Below are positions 1 to 6,773 of a stretch of 8,251 bases of DNA, piece after piece; positions within the stretch are counted from its first letter, which is position 1, and every line of letters starts with the position of its first letter. The stretch is from Gammaproteobacteria bacterium (GTDB lineage: Bacteria; Pseudomonadota; Gammaproteobacteria; Burkholderiales; Burkholderiaceae_E). The notes below the pieces were generated by a model. That model saw only the letters and a list, made by a program, of their open reading frames with translations. It had not been told where the DNA came from and searched no databases. Both the position numbers and the translations under genes were made by a program. The stretch lies in contig JAUIAI010000076.1 of assembly GCA_030425615.1 (NCBI GenBank), positions 1-8,251 on the forward strand, in the 5' to 3' direction.

Positions 1-1753
1 CGTCGCAGCCCATGGCAGCCAGCGCGCGCATCTCCGCCGCATTCTCGACGCCTTCGGCCACCACGCTCAGCCCGAGCTGACGGCCCATGTCGATCGTCGA
101 CTTGACGATGGTCGCCTTGCCCCGGTCCTTCGTCATGCCATGCACGAAGGACCGGTCGATCTTGAGCTCGTCGACCTTGAGCTTCTGGAGCTGTGAAAGG
201 GACGCGTAGCCCGTACCGAAGTCGTCGACGGAGAGCTTCACGCCGAGCGCGGAGATCCGTCTCAGATTGCGGAGCGCGCTCTCCGTTTCGCTGAGTACGC
301 CGGTCTCGGTGATTTCCAGCCCCAGGCGCCAGGGCTCCAGCCGCAGCTCTTCGATGATGCCCTGGACGATCTGCGCGAACACGGCGTTCTCCAGATCCAT
401 GGTGGACACGTTGACCGCCACGCGCAGATTGAGTTCACGCTCTGCCAGACGGCTGGCGAAACGCGCGCCCTCGCGCACGACCCAGGGCGTCAGTTCGCGC
501 ATGAAGCCCGAACTCTCGGCAAGCGGAATGAATTCGCCCGGCGGCACCATGCCACGCTGCGCGTGCTTCCAGCGGATCAGACCCTCCACCCCGCCGATCA
601 GGCCCGTGTTCAGGTCGAGCTTGGGCTGGAACACCAACAGGAACTCCGAACGCTCCAGCGCGGCGCGCATTTCGCTCACGAGCGAGAGCTGATCCTGGTC
701 ACGGCCCCCGCCCGCGGCCTTGGCCATCGGAGAGTGTTCCGCCTTGCCCGAGCGCTTGCGCTTGGCTTCGTACATCGCCGCGTCCGCGTGCCGCATCAGG
801 GTCAGCGAATTGTCACCGTGTTCGGGGAACACGGCGATGCCGATGCTCATCGCGACGTCGATGTGCTGACCCTGGACGCCCACCGGCTCCTTCATGGCCA
901 GCAGGAGATGGTCGGCGACGACCCGCGCCTGCGACAGACCGCCACGGATCAGCACCACGAACTCGTCACCGCCGAGCCTGGCCACCGTGTCGCTGCCGCG
1001 AACCGCGCCGCGAAGCCTGCGCGCAACCTCCTTGAGAAGCGTGTCGCCGGCGCCGTGGCCCAGGGTGTCGTTGACCCACTTGAACCGGTCTAGATCGATG
1101 ACCGCCACGGCGAACTGGCCGGCATCGCGGGCCGCCATCGAGATCATCTGTTCGAGGCGGCTCGACAGAAGCGCCCGGTTGGGCAGCCCGGTGAGGGAGT
1201 CGGTCATCGCCGAGGCGGTCATGCGCAGTTCGCGCTGACGGGCGGTTTCGCTCATCTGGTTGGCCCGAAGCGCGAGCTGGCCGATCTCGTCGCCACGGCC
1301 GTCGGTCACCCGTCCGCCGTACTTTCCTTGCGCCGCCTCGGCGAGCAGATCGGCCACGGCACCGATGCGCCGCCGCAGACCGCGGCCGAGCAGCAGACCG
1401 CCGAAGCCGCAACTGACCACCACCGCGCAGCCCGTGGCCAGCGCCGCGTACGGACTGATCTGCAGATCCGGGTGACCGAGCAGCAGGATGACGGCCGCCG
1501 TCAGCGCACAGCCGAACAGCCCGTAGAGAGCACCGGCGACCGCCAGTCTTGCCCCGATGCTGAGCCCCTTGAGTCGCGCATCGTCATCGGCGGCGGCCTG
1601 GGGCGCGACCTCGGCCGGGAGGCCGGTTTCGGTCGACGAGAGGTCGGCCGAAACCGCTTCTTCCCCGGCCGGGTCCGCAGTCTTGAACTGCCCCGCTGAG
1701 TCTGGCCCGCCGGTTGCCGGACGGGCACTGGTTGGTTTCGCTGCTTTGCGCAT
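1..1753 (-). CDS. GGDEF-EAL cyclic-di-GMP protein with HAMP linker (C-terminus outside window)
   Basis: Membrane-bound enzyme of c-di-GMP turnover, read by direct translation; 584 residues are visible and the last part of the EAL domain lies beyond base 1. Order: low-complexity Ala/Pro/Asp/Glu/Ser/Thr tail (about 1-63), membrane helix (about 70-93), a loop of only about ten residues, second helix (about 103-123), HAMP (about 126-175), GGDEF domain (starting near DSLTGLPNR at 185-193), EAL domain. The GGDEF signature is at 261-265, and RGSD at 252-255 is a correctly spaced inhibitory I-site, so the cyclase half looks active and product-inhibited. The EAL half keeps QPKL, NVS, EITE, DDFGTG (510-515), KID (531-533) and AEGVE (566-570), but its signature at 390-392 is EGL rather than EAL. 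The start is ATG 1753, the only good option after an in-frame TAG at 1786-1784; no strong ribosome site precedes it. Bifunctionality is inferred. Confidence 0.93.
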   Translation of the reverse strand, partial: MRKAAKPTSARPATGGPDSAGQFKTADPAGEEAVSADLSSTETGLPAEVAPQAAADDDARLKGLSIGARLAVAGALYGLFGCALTAAVILLLGHPDLQISPYAALATGCAVVVSCGFGGLLLGRGLRRRIGAVADLLAEAAQGKYGGRVTDGRGDEIGQLALRANQMSETARQRELRMTASAMTDSLTGLPNRALLSSRLEQMISMAARDAGQFAVAVIDLDRFKWVNDTLGHGAGDTLLKEVARRLRGAVRGSDTVARLGGDEFVVLIRGGLSQARVVADHLLLAMKEPVGVQGQHIDVAMSIGIAVFPEHGDNSLTLMRHADAAMYEAKRKRSGKAEHSPMAKAAGGGRDQDQLSLVSEMRAALERSEFLLVFQPKLDLNTGLIGGVEGLIRWKHAQRGMVPPGEFIPLAESSGFMRELTPWVVREGARFASRLAERELNLRVAVNVSTMDLENAVFAQIVQGIIEELRLEPWRLGLEITETGVLSETESALRNLRRISALGVKLSVDDFGTGYASLSQLQKLKVDELKIDRSFVHGMTKDRGKATIVKSTIDMGRQLGLSVVAEGVENAAEMRALAAMGCD

Positions 1754-1911
1754 TTGGTGCAGGTCGATGCAATCCGCCTGACTCTACGTCACCGTCTGGA
1801 CAATCCGGCAGACGTCTCGCCGGGCGGCACCGCCCACCCGACAGGAGCGGCGACCGGCCCGCATCGGGAAGGCCTGCGGGTCAGCCTGCAGCCGCGCTGT
1901 CCAGAGGGTGT

Positions 1912-2268
1912 TCAGAAAATGATCTCGTACCGGACCATCACCCGGTTCAGCGAGGCGCGGATCCGCCAGCGCGAGCGCTCGGGCGGCCTGTCGAACAACG
2001 GCCGGCCGAAGCGGTCCGAGGCCTGACCGTGGGCGCGGAGCCCGTTGACCACGATGTCGATCGCCAGGCGACGCGAGGAGAAGCGCTGGTTCTCGAAGAA
2101 CGAATCCTGTGCGTTCGACGTCGGATCGAGCGGCGTCGCCGTGACCGGTCTGATCGACCCGCCCGCGACCTCGCTCGCCAGCGACAACGTCAGCGTTTGC
2201 GCCTGCGCCACCGAGATGCCGAGGCATCCCAGACAGGTCATGAACCAAGAAAGTGCAGCCTTTTTCAT
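1912..2268 (-). CDS. Small exported protein of unknown family with possible outer-membrane beta-signal
   Basis: 118 residues; I do not recognise the family. The start is ATG 2268, chosen because GGGGAG lies six bases upstream and because the next residues form a signal peptide: MKK, a hydrophobic core, then AQA at 21-23 before Gln24, a likely signal peptidase I site. The LGC at 13-15 is a poor lipobox because its -3 residue is Cys. The mature chain is about 95 residues, has no Cys, and is rich in Arg and Ser. The last nine residues alternate V-x-V-x-Y-x-I-x-F, ending in Phe, which is the pattern of a BAM beta-signal; residues 68-75 and 100-107 also alternate like strands. It may therefore be a small outer-membrane or periplasmic beta protein (inference). 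It lies 158 bases upstream of the GGDEF-EAL gene on the same strand. Longer in-frame starts up to 2421 exist but would bury the signal peptide. Confidence 0.72.
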   Translation of the reverse strand: MKKAALSWFMTCLGCLGISVAQAQTLTLSLASEVAGGSIRPVTATPLDPTSNAQDSFFENQRFSSRRLAIDIVVNGLRAHGQASDRFGRPLFDRPPERSRWRIRASLNRVMVRYEIIF

Positions 2269-2314
2269 CGGGCGCTCCCCGGGGCCGCTCTGCGCGTGCC
2301 CCATCGTTCGCGAA

Positions 2315-2335
2315 GGTGTCAGAAAGAGTGACACC
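2315..2335. promoter_or_regulatory. Inverted repeat GGTGTCA-N7-TGACACC in the leader of the small exported gene
   Basis: Perfect 7-base arms around a 7-base centre (gaaagag on the plus strand), 46 bases before the start codon at 2268. It shares the TGTCA/TGACA half-site with the palindrome at 2373-2390, so both may bind the same dimeric regulator. In RNA it could also form a seven-pair stem with a seven-base loop. No U-run follows, so it is not a standard terminator. Confidence 0.35.
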
Positions 2336-2372
2336 GATGCCTCGATGATGATGTGACCGATCCCACGAATCG

Positions 2373-2390
2373 CGGATGTCAAGACATCCG
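2373..2390 (-). promoter_or_regulatory. Palindrome covering a consensus -35 box, candidate operator
   Basis: Perfect inverted repeat CGGATGTC-AA-GACATCCG with 8-base arms and a 2-base centre. On the minus strand it contains TTGACA (2382-2377), a perfect sigma70 -35 hexamer, 108 bases before the start of the small exported protein. At 17-base spacing the -10 position reads CGGTCA, which is poor, so the promoter may be weak or activator-dependent. A regulator bound here would overlap the -35 site. Promoter identity is inferred from sequence only. Confidence 0.4.
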
Positions 2391-2445
2391 GCGAGAAACC
2401 GGCCCTAAAAGGCACAGCCATTTCGCGGACGGCGAACTCCGGCCG

Positions 2446-3285
2446 TCATTCGGCGCCGGCGATCCACCCCTCGAGAGGATCCAGGCCGGCCGGCACGCCG
2501 AAGCCGCGTTCGATTCGCTGCAGGCACCAGGCGGCCTGCAATCCGCAAAGGAGCGCATCGAGCCGGTCAGCCCGGAAGTCGTCGAGGATCTCCCGGCGCC
2601 CCTGCGGCCGGATCTTCACCCGGCTGCCCTCCGGGTGCCCGCCGGCCACGACGACGTCGAGGACGCGGGTCCGCGCGTCCAGGCGTGACTGATCTGCCCG
2701 TGCCGCCGTATCGGTCTTGTAGGAAGACCGAGTGATCGCGCGGGCGATCATTCCCGGATAGGCCTCGACCGCCACCCGCGACGGATCGCCCGGCTGCAGC
2801 CCGGGCATGAGGACCCCGGCCGCACGCAGCCGCGGTACGCCGGCGTGCATCATCCAGGCGACCGGCGGATTGACCCACTTCATCGAAGGGCTGGCACCGG
2901 CCGGCCCGTCCGTGCGGCGATGCGCGAACTTGCTGCCGGCGGGTCGCGCGTCGCAGAACGCCCGGAATCGTTCGCGCAGCTCGGCACGGGTGATCCCGGC
3001 GTATACGGACATACAGGCATCCCACTGCATCGGCCAGCCCTGCGAGCGCACGAATTCGCGCGGCAGCCCGAAGGGCAGATCGAAGCCGCCGATCCACGGG
3101 CCGGCTCGCGACAGCAGCGCGTCGAAATCAGGGAACTGCGCGACCGGTTCGAAGCCCTCGAGCTCGAGGACGCGTCCGTGCCGACGCAGGTGCGCGACCA
3201 TGATGGGCTTACGCCGTGACGGACTGGAGGTGAAGTCCACGCCGAGCAGGCGCCACTCGGAGCGCGGGAGTCTTCGTGCGATCAT
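2446..3285 (-). CDS. DUF429 family protein (predicted RNase H-like fold)
   Basis: 279 residues. Recognised as DUF429, a family of unknown function predicted to have an RNase H-like fold. The conserved acidic positions fall in order: D17 in GVDF near the N-terminus, D69 in GGFDLPFGLP (67-76), E174 in VEAYPG (173-178), and D240/D243 in ADRLDALLCGLQAAW (239-253), followed by the family-like ending DPLEGWI (269-275). All acidic residues are present, so the fold and putative metal site look intact. ATG 3285 is the only possible start: an in-frame stop lies 15 bases upstream, and the next Met (30) falls after the first motif. No ribosome site is evident, which may mean a leaderless or short-leader transcript. 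It is divergent from the dehydrogenase at 3313 and is followed, 177 bases on, by the small exported gene. Substrate and role are unknown. Confidence 0.85.
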   Translation of the reverse strand: MIARRLPRSEWRLLGVDFTSSPSRRKPIMVAHLRRHGRVLELEGFEPVAQFPDFDALLSRAGPWIGGFDLPFGLPREFVRSQGWPMQWDACMSVYAGITRAELRERFRAFCDARPAGSKFAHRRTDGPAGASPSMKWVNPPVAWMMHAGVPRLRAAGVLMPGLQPGDPSRVAVEAYPGMIARAITRSSYKTDTAARADQSRLDARTRVLDVVVAGGHPEGSRVKIRPQGRREILDDFRADRLDALLCGLQAAWCLQRIERGFGVPAGLDPLEGWIAGAE

Positions 3286-3312
3286 CTGCGCATCAACGGT
3301 TCACGAGGGAGC

Positions 3313-4506
3313 ATGAGCATGCCACTGCCCACCGGGTCGCACGAATACCTGGCTCAGGACCGGGTCGTCTGGGGGCGGCCGGCCGCGGAGGCCGTTCTCG
3401 AGGAGTGCGGACGTCGCGGCGCCCGACGGGTCATGATCGTCAGCAGCAAGACCTTGAACCGCCGCACCGACGCCGTAGAACGCATCCGAAGTGCGCTGGG
3501 CGACGCCTGTGTGGGCACCTTCGACGAATGCGTCGAGCACACCCCCCGCGAAAGTGTCATCGCCGCGGCGGACGCCGCGCGCGCCTGGTCGCCGGATCTC
3601 GTCGTGACCGTCGGCGGCGGAACGGTCATCGACACGGTCAAGGTCATGCAGATCGCGGTCGCCCATGACCTGACGGAACCCGCGCAGCTCTCCGACTACC
3701 ATCTCGGCCTCAATCCGGACGGCAGCCGGCGCACGCCGGAGATCAGACCGGCCCCTTTCCGGCAGATCGTGGTCAGCACCACGCTGGGCGCGGCCGAGTT
3801 CTCTGACTTCGGCGGCGCGACCGACCGCACCCGTGGCGTGAAAGACGGCTATCTGGGCCGCACGATCGGCGCGGCCACCGTGATCCTCGACCCCGGCATC
3901 ACGTGCCACACGCCGCAGTGGCTCTGGCTGTCGACCGGCATTCGCGGCGTGGACCACGCGGTCGAGGGCCTGTGCTCCGCGCAGCCCTCCCCGCTCATCC
4001 ATGCCACCTGCCTGCACGCCCTGCGCCTGTTCGCCCGCGCGTTGCCACGTTCGCTCAGCGACCCGGACGACCTTCAGGCCAGGCTCGAATGCCAGCAGGC
4101 GGGCTGGCTCGCAGGACTCGGCATCCTGCGGGTGCCCTACGGCGCGAGCCACGGGATCGGACACAGCCTGGGCGCGGTCACCGGCATGAGCCACGGCTAC
4201 ACCTCGTGCGTCATGCTCCCCCATGTGATGCGCTTCAATCTCGAGGCCACGCGCGATCGGCAGGCCGAGATCGCGCAGGTCCTGGACCCCGAGGGACGGC
4301 CCGTAGCCCCGGAAACCGCGGCCGAACGGATCGGCGCGCTGATCGAATCGCTCGGCATGCCCACCCGCCTGTCGGCACTGGACGTCGGGGCCGACCAGTT
4401 CGCGAAGGTGGCCGAGGGCGCCATGGGCAACCTGTGGGTGAGGTCGAATCCGCGTCCGATCGACGACCCGGCGCAGATCGAATCGCTGCTGCGGGCCGCC
4501 GCCTGA
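3313..4506 (+). CDS. Iron-containing alcohol dehydrogenase, maleylacetate-reductase-like
   Basis: 397 residues, normal for group III metal-dependent alcohol dehydrogenases; a cytoplasmic NAD(P)-dependent oxidoreductase of unknown substrate. The N-terminal nucleotide-binding part carries GGGTVIDTVK (101-110), matching the family GGGSxxDxxK. STTLGAAEF (155-163) occupies the place of the usual TTxGTGSE segment and is closer to maleylacetate reductases. In the C-terminal metal domain H280, H284 and H294 sit in SHGIGHSLG...SHG with canonical 4- and 14-residue spacing. The first ligand motif, normally D-x-x-x-H, reads R211-G-V-D214-H215, so the usual Asp is Arg and an Asp directly precedes the His. 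GAGG/GGGAG just upstream could serve ATG 3313 (spacing 4) or ATG 3319 (spacing 7); the choice is open and changes two residues. It is the only plus-strand gene and converges on the EamA gene. Function beyond the family is not assignable. Confidence 0.9.
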   Translation: MSMPLPTGSHEYLAQDRVVWGRPAAEAVLEECGRRGARRVMIVSSKTLNRRTDAVERIRSALGDACVGTFDECVEHTPRESVIAAADAARAWSPDLVVTVGGGTVIDTVKVMQIAVAHDLTEPAQLSDYHLGLNPDGSRRTPEIRPAPFRQIVVSTTLGAAEFSDFGGATDRTRGVKDGYLGRTIGAATVILDPGITCHTPQWLWLSTGIRGVDHAVEGLCSAQPSPLIHATCLHALRLFARALPRSLSDPDDLQARLECQQAGWLAGLGILRVPYGASHGIGHSLGAVTGMSHGYTSCVMLPHVMRFNLEATRDRQAEIAQVLDPEGRPVAPETAAERIGALIESLGMPTRLSALDVGADQFAKVAEGAMGNLWVRSNPRPIDDPAQIESLLRAAA

Positions 4507-4509
4507 AGA

Positions 4510-4519
4510 AACCCGGGTT
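4510..4519. other. 10-base palindrome in convergent intergenic gap
   Basis: AACCCGGGTT fills most of the 16 bases separating the stop codons of the convergent dehydrogenase and EamA genes. Termination must occur in or near this gap for both, yet there is no loop of normal size and no T-run, so I do not call it an intrinsic terminator. Confidence 0.2.
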
Positions 4520-4522
4520 CGC

Positions 4523-5416
4523 TCAGCCGCCGCGTCGGGGTTTGAGCAGGACCAGCGACAGGGCCGCCGCGCTGCAGGCCATGGCCGCCACCTGCAGTCC
4601 GCCGAGCGGCTCGCCGTGCACCACCGCACCCGAGATCATGGCGACCACCGGAACCATGATCGGGCTCAGGCTCGCCACATTGGCCGGCAGCAGGCCCACG
4701 ATGGTGAACCAGGTGGCATTGCCGATGCTCATCGGTACCAGGGTGATGTACGCGATCACCGCGATCGACACGGGGCTGGGCATGAACCACGGCCCCTCGC
4801 CCAGCCAGAAAGCGACCACGATGATCGGCACGGACGCGATCAGCAACTGCCAGCCGGTGAGCACGAGCGGTGGCAGTGAGACCGGCCGCTGCTTGAGAAC
4901 GAGCGTGCCCACCGCCCAGCCGAATCCCGAGAGCAGACCCAGACCGAAGCCGGCCGGCGCATCGGCGTAGGCCATCAGCCCCGGTCCCATCAGCAGCCCG
5001 ACGGAACCGGCCCCGAGCACCACTGCCAGGGCCTGGCGCCGGGACAGGGGCTGGGAGAGCACGAGCCACGACAGCAGTGCGGCCCACAGCGGCATCGTGA
5101 AGCCGAGTACGGCCGACTGACCGGACGGGATCAGGATCGCCGAATACGCGCTCGCGACGTTCCAGACCACGAGGTAGGTGACCGACGCCCAGATGAGCGT
5201 GGGCCATGCCGCTCGCGGCACGGCCAGACTCTGCCCGCGCAGGCGAGCGATGAACAGGAGCACCAGCCCGGCGCCGGTGACGGAGATCGCACGAAAGGTC
5301 CAGACCGAGATCTCGCGCATTGCGACCGGAAAGAGGGGCCAGTTCGTACCCCACACCAGGGTGAGAAGGACGACGAGAGCGATGGCGCGTGCTGGTACGG
5401 TGTTGGCAGTGTTCAA
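4523..5416 (-). CDS. EamA/DMT superfamily inner-membrane transporter
   Basis: 297 residues, the usual length for a ten-helix drug/metabolite transporter. The protein is hydrophobic throughout and divides into two EamA repeats, about 11-145 and 157-293. The first helix has the family-typical WGTNW (22-26). The end of the second repeat has SPIMVPVVAM then VHGEPLGG (266-273), the conserved proline/Glu-Pro region of EamA exporters. The C-terminus is basic (KPRRGG), as for a cytoplasmic end. The start is TTG 5416, supported by GGAG five bases upstream; no ATG or GTG fits before the first helix. It lies 61 bases after clsB on the same strand and may be the last gene of that operon, or have its own promoter in the gap. 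Homologues export amino acids, metabolites or drugs; the substrate cannot be read from sequence. Confidence 0.88.
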   Translation of the reverse strand: MNTANTVPARAIALVVLLTLVWGTNWPLFPVAMREISVWTFRAISVTGAGLVLLFIARLRGQSLAVPRAAWPTLIWASVTYLVVWNVASAYSAILIPSGQSAVLGFTMPLWAALLSWLVLSQPLSRRQALAVVLGAGSVGLLMGPGLMAYADAPAGFGLGLLSGFGWAVGTLVLKQRPVSLPPLVLTGWQLLIASVPIIVVAFWLGEGPWFMPSPVSIAVIAYITLVPMSIGNATWFTIVGLLPANVASLSPIMVPVVAMISGAVVHGEPLGGLQVAAMACSAAALSLVLLKPRRGG

Positions 5417-5456
5417 GGGGTCTCCGGGATTGTCTCTCGTTCGTATCGGCCGCCGG

Positions 5457-5468
5457 GGCCGTACGGCC
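5457..5468. other. 12-base palindrome between clsB and the EamA gene
   Basis: Perfect palindrome GGCCGTACGGCC within the 61-base gap between the clsB stop and the EamA start. It could be a protein-binding site or a GC-rich stem; it has no T-run, and GC-rich DNA makes chance occurrence fairly likely. Confidence 0.2.
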
Positions 5469-5477
5469 TGCGCCGCC

Positions 5478-6773
5478 TCAGTACCGGTCGCCCAGGCCGG
5501 TGATCGACATGGCCAGCCTCAACAGCACGAACGCGAACCAGTTCGCCAGCCGGATCAGGAACGGCCGCCTCCGGTGACGGTCCAGCACCTGGCGCTCGCT
5601 GCCGAGTTCGATGGCCTGCTCGAGGCGTGCCCGCAGGTCCGCGGCGAAGCCGGCATCGTCGATGACCACGTTGGCCTCGCGCGCGAGCAGCAGCGAGAAA
5701 GGATCGATGTTGGAGGAGCCGACCGTGGCCTGATCGTCGATCACGGCGACCTTGGCGTGCAGGAAGCTCCTCTGATACTCGTAGATCTCGATGCCCTCGC
5801 GCAGCAGCCTTTCATATAACGCCTGGGTGGCATAGTGTTGCACGCGGTACTCGACCCGGCCCTGCAGCAGCAGTCGTACCCGTACGCCGCGTTCGGCGGC
5901 CCGGCGCAGGGCCCGCCTGAAGCGCACCCCGGGCAGGAAGTACGCGTTCGCGATGAGGACCTCGCGTTGCGCGCGGTGGATCGAGCGCAGGTACCAGCGC
6001 TCGATCGTCCTCCGGTAGCGGACATTGTCGCGCAGCATCAGCGTCGCCCTGAGCGTGCCGGCATCCGCGATCCGGCTGATCACCGGCATCGGCCATGAAA
6101 AGGGCTCACGCGCGGACCCGGGCAGCGCGCGCGGGCGTCCCAGCGAGCGGTTGACCAGGTCCAGTTCCCACCAGAGCCGACGCATGGCCAGATGCGCGTT
6201 CGCGACCAGCGGCCCGCGAACGCGCACCGCGAAATCGTAACGGGGCGCGTCGAGCTCGCCGTGATTCGGATCGAACCAGTCGTCCAGCATGTTGATGCCG
6301 CCGATGAACGCGACCTCCCCGTCGATCACCACCATCTTGCGGTGCAGCCGCCGCAGACGCTGTCGATCGAGCGCGTACCGCCGATGCTCCGGTCTGAACG
6401 TCTCCACCTGTATGGAAGCGGCAGCCAGCGAGGCCGCCACCTCTCCGGTCATGCCCGCGGTGCCGAAGCCGTCGACCACGCAGGACACCCGCACGCCACG
6501 GCCCGCGGCACGCGCCAGTGCCCTGGCCACGCGCCGGCCGCTGCGATCGTCGGCGAAGATGTAGGTCTCGAGTGAGATCTCTTCACGCGCGGCGTCGATC
6601 GATTCGATCAGATCCGGGAAGTACTCGGCGCCGCTCTCCAGCAGCCGGATCTCGTGACCGTCGGCCAGCGCAGGCCGCAGACTCTCGTAGAAGGCGGCGT
6701 CGGTCCAGCCGTCGGCCTCGGCCAGGAACTCGTCCGCGTCCGGCGTCGATTCGCCTCTTCTCTCAGGCGGCAC
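5478..6773 (-). CDS. clsB: Cardiolipin synthase B, phospholipase D superfamily
   Basis: 431 residues; E. coli ClsB is 413. It is a membrane-associated enzyme that makes cardiolipin (and in E. coli also phosphatidylglycerol) through a phosphohistidine intermediate. Both HKD motifs are complete: H144-x-K146-x4-D151 followed by GGINM, and H339-x-K341-x4-D346 followed by GSSN (352-355). Other ClsB-like stretches are IRLLESGAEYFP (42-53), LETYIF (68-73) and IANAYFLPG (274-282). There are no N-terminal membrane helices, as expected for ClsB rather than ClsA; a hydrophobic C-terminal segment (about 409-428) may anchor it. The start is GTG 6773, inside the end of the upstream ybhP-like gene (11-base overlap). 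No ribosome site is visible and no other usable start precedes the catalytic domain, so translational coupling is likely. About 35 N-terminal residues extend beyond the E. coli protein. Confidence 0.93.
   Translation of the reverse strand: MPPERRGESTPDADEFLAEADGWTDAAFYESLRPALADGHEIRLLESGAEYFPDLIESIDAAREEISLETYIFADDRSGRRVARALARAAGRGVRVSCVVDGFGTAGMTGEVAASLAAASIQVETFRPEHRRYALDRQRLRRLHRKMVVIDGEVAFIGGINMLDDWFDPNHGELDAPRYDFAVRVRGPLVANAHLAMRRLWWELDLVNRSLGRPRALPGSAREPFSWPMPVISRIADAGTLRATLMLRDNVRYRRTIERWYLRSIHRAQREVLIANAYFLPGVRFRRALRRAAERGVRVRLLLQGRVEYRVQHYATQALYERLLREGIEIYEYQRSFLHAKVAVIDDQATVGSSNIDPFSLLLAREANVVIDDAGFAADLRARLEQAIELGSERQVLDRHRRRPFLIRLANWFAFVLLRLAMSITGLGDRY

Noticed and set aside
563..1093. 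176-residue plus-strand open frame within the GGDEF-EAL gene
   Set aside because: Antisense to the GGDEF and EAL catalytic motifs; its His/Arg/Glu-rich product resembles nothing.
1810..1817. AGACGTCT, identical to a consensus MetJ box
   Set aside because: MetJ needs tandem boxes and only one is present, with no methionine gene nearby; an 8-base palindrome occurs easily by chance.
1805..1835. Overlapping GC-rich inverted repeats (CCGGC...GCCGG and GGGCGG-CA-CCGCCC) between the small exported gene and the GGDEF-EAL gene
   Set aside because: Possible stems, but the loop sizes are poor and there is no T-run, so a terminator call is not supported.
1714..2331. 205-residue plus-strand open frame across the small exported gene
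   Set aside because: Low-complexity Arg-rich product without a start signal. The opposite strand has a ribosome site and signal peptide in frame.
2428..2447. GACGGC-N8-GCCGTC at the end of the DUF429 gene as a terminator
   Set aside because: Six-base arms overlapping the stop codon, and the nearest TTTT on the minus strand is about 20 bases away; too weak.
3301..4629. 442-residue open frame antisense to the dehydrogenase
   Set aside because: Arg/Ala/Gly-rich translation with no domain. It mirrors a gene with clear family motifs on the plus strand, a common result of high GC at the third codon position.
4197..5354. 385-residue minus-strand open frame overlapping the EamA gene and the dehydrogenase end
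   Set aside because: It is an out-of-frame reading of the transporter; the in-frame protein shows ten hydrophobic helices, this one none.
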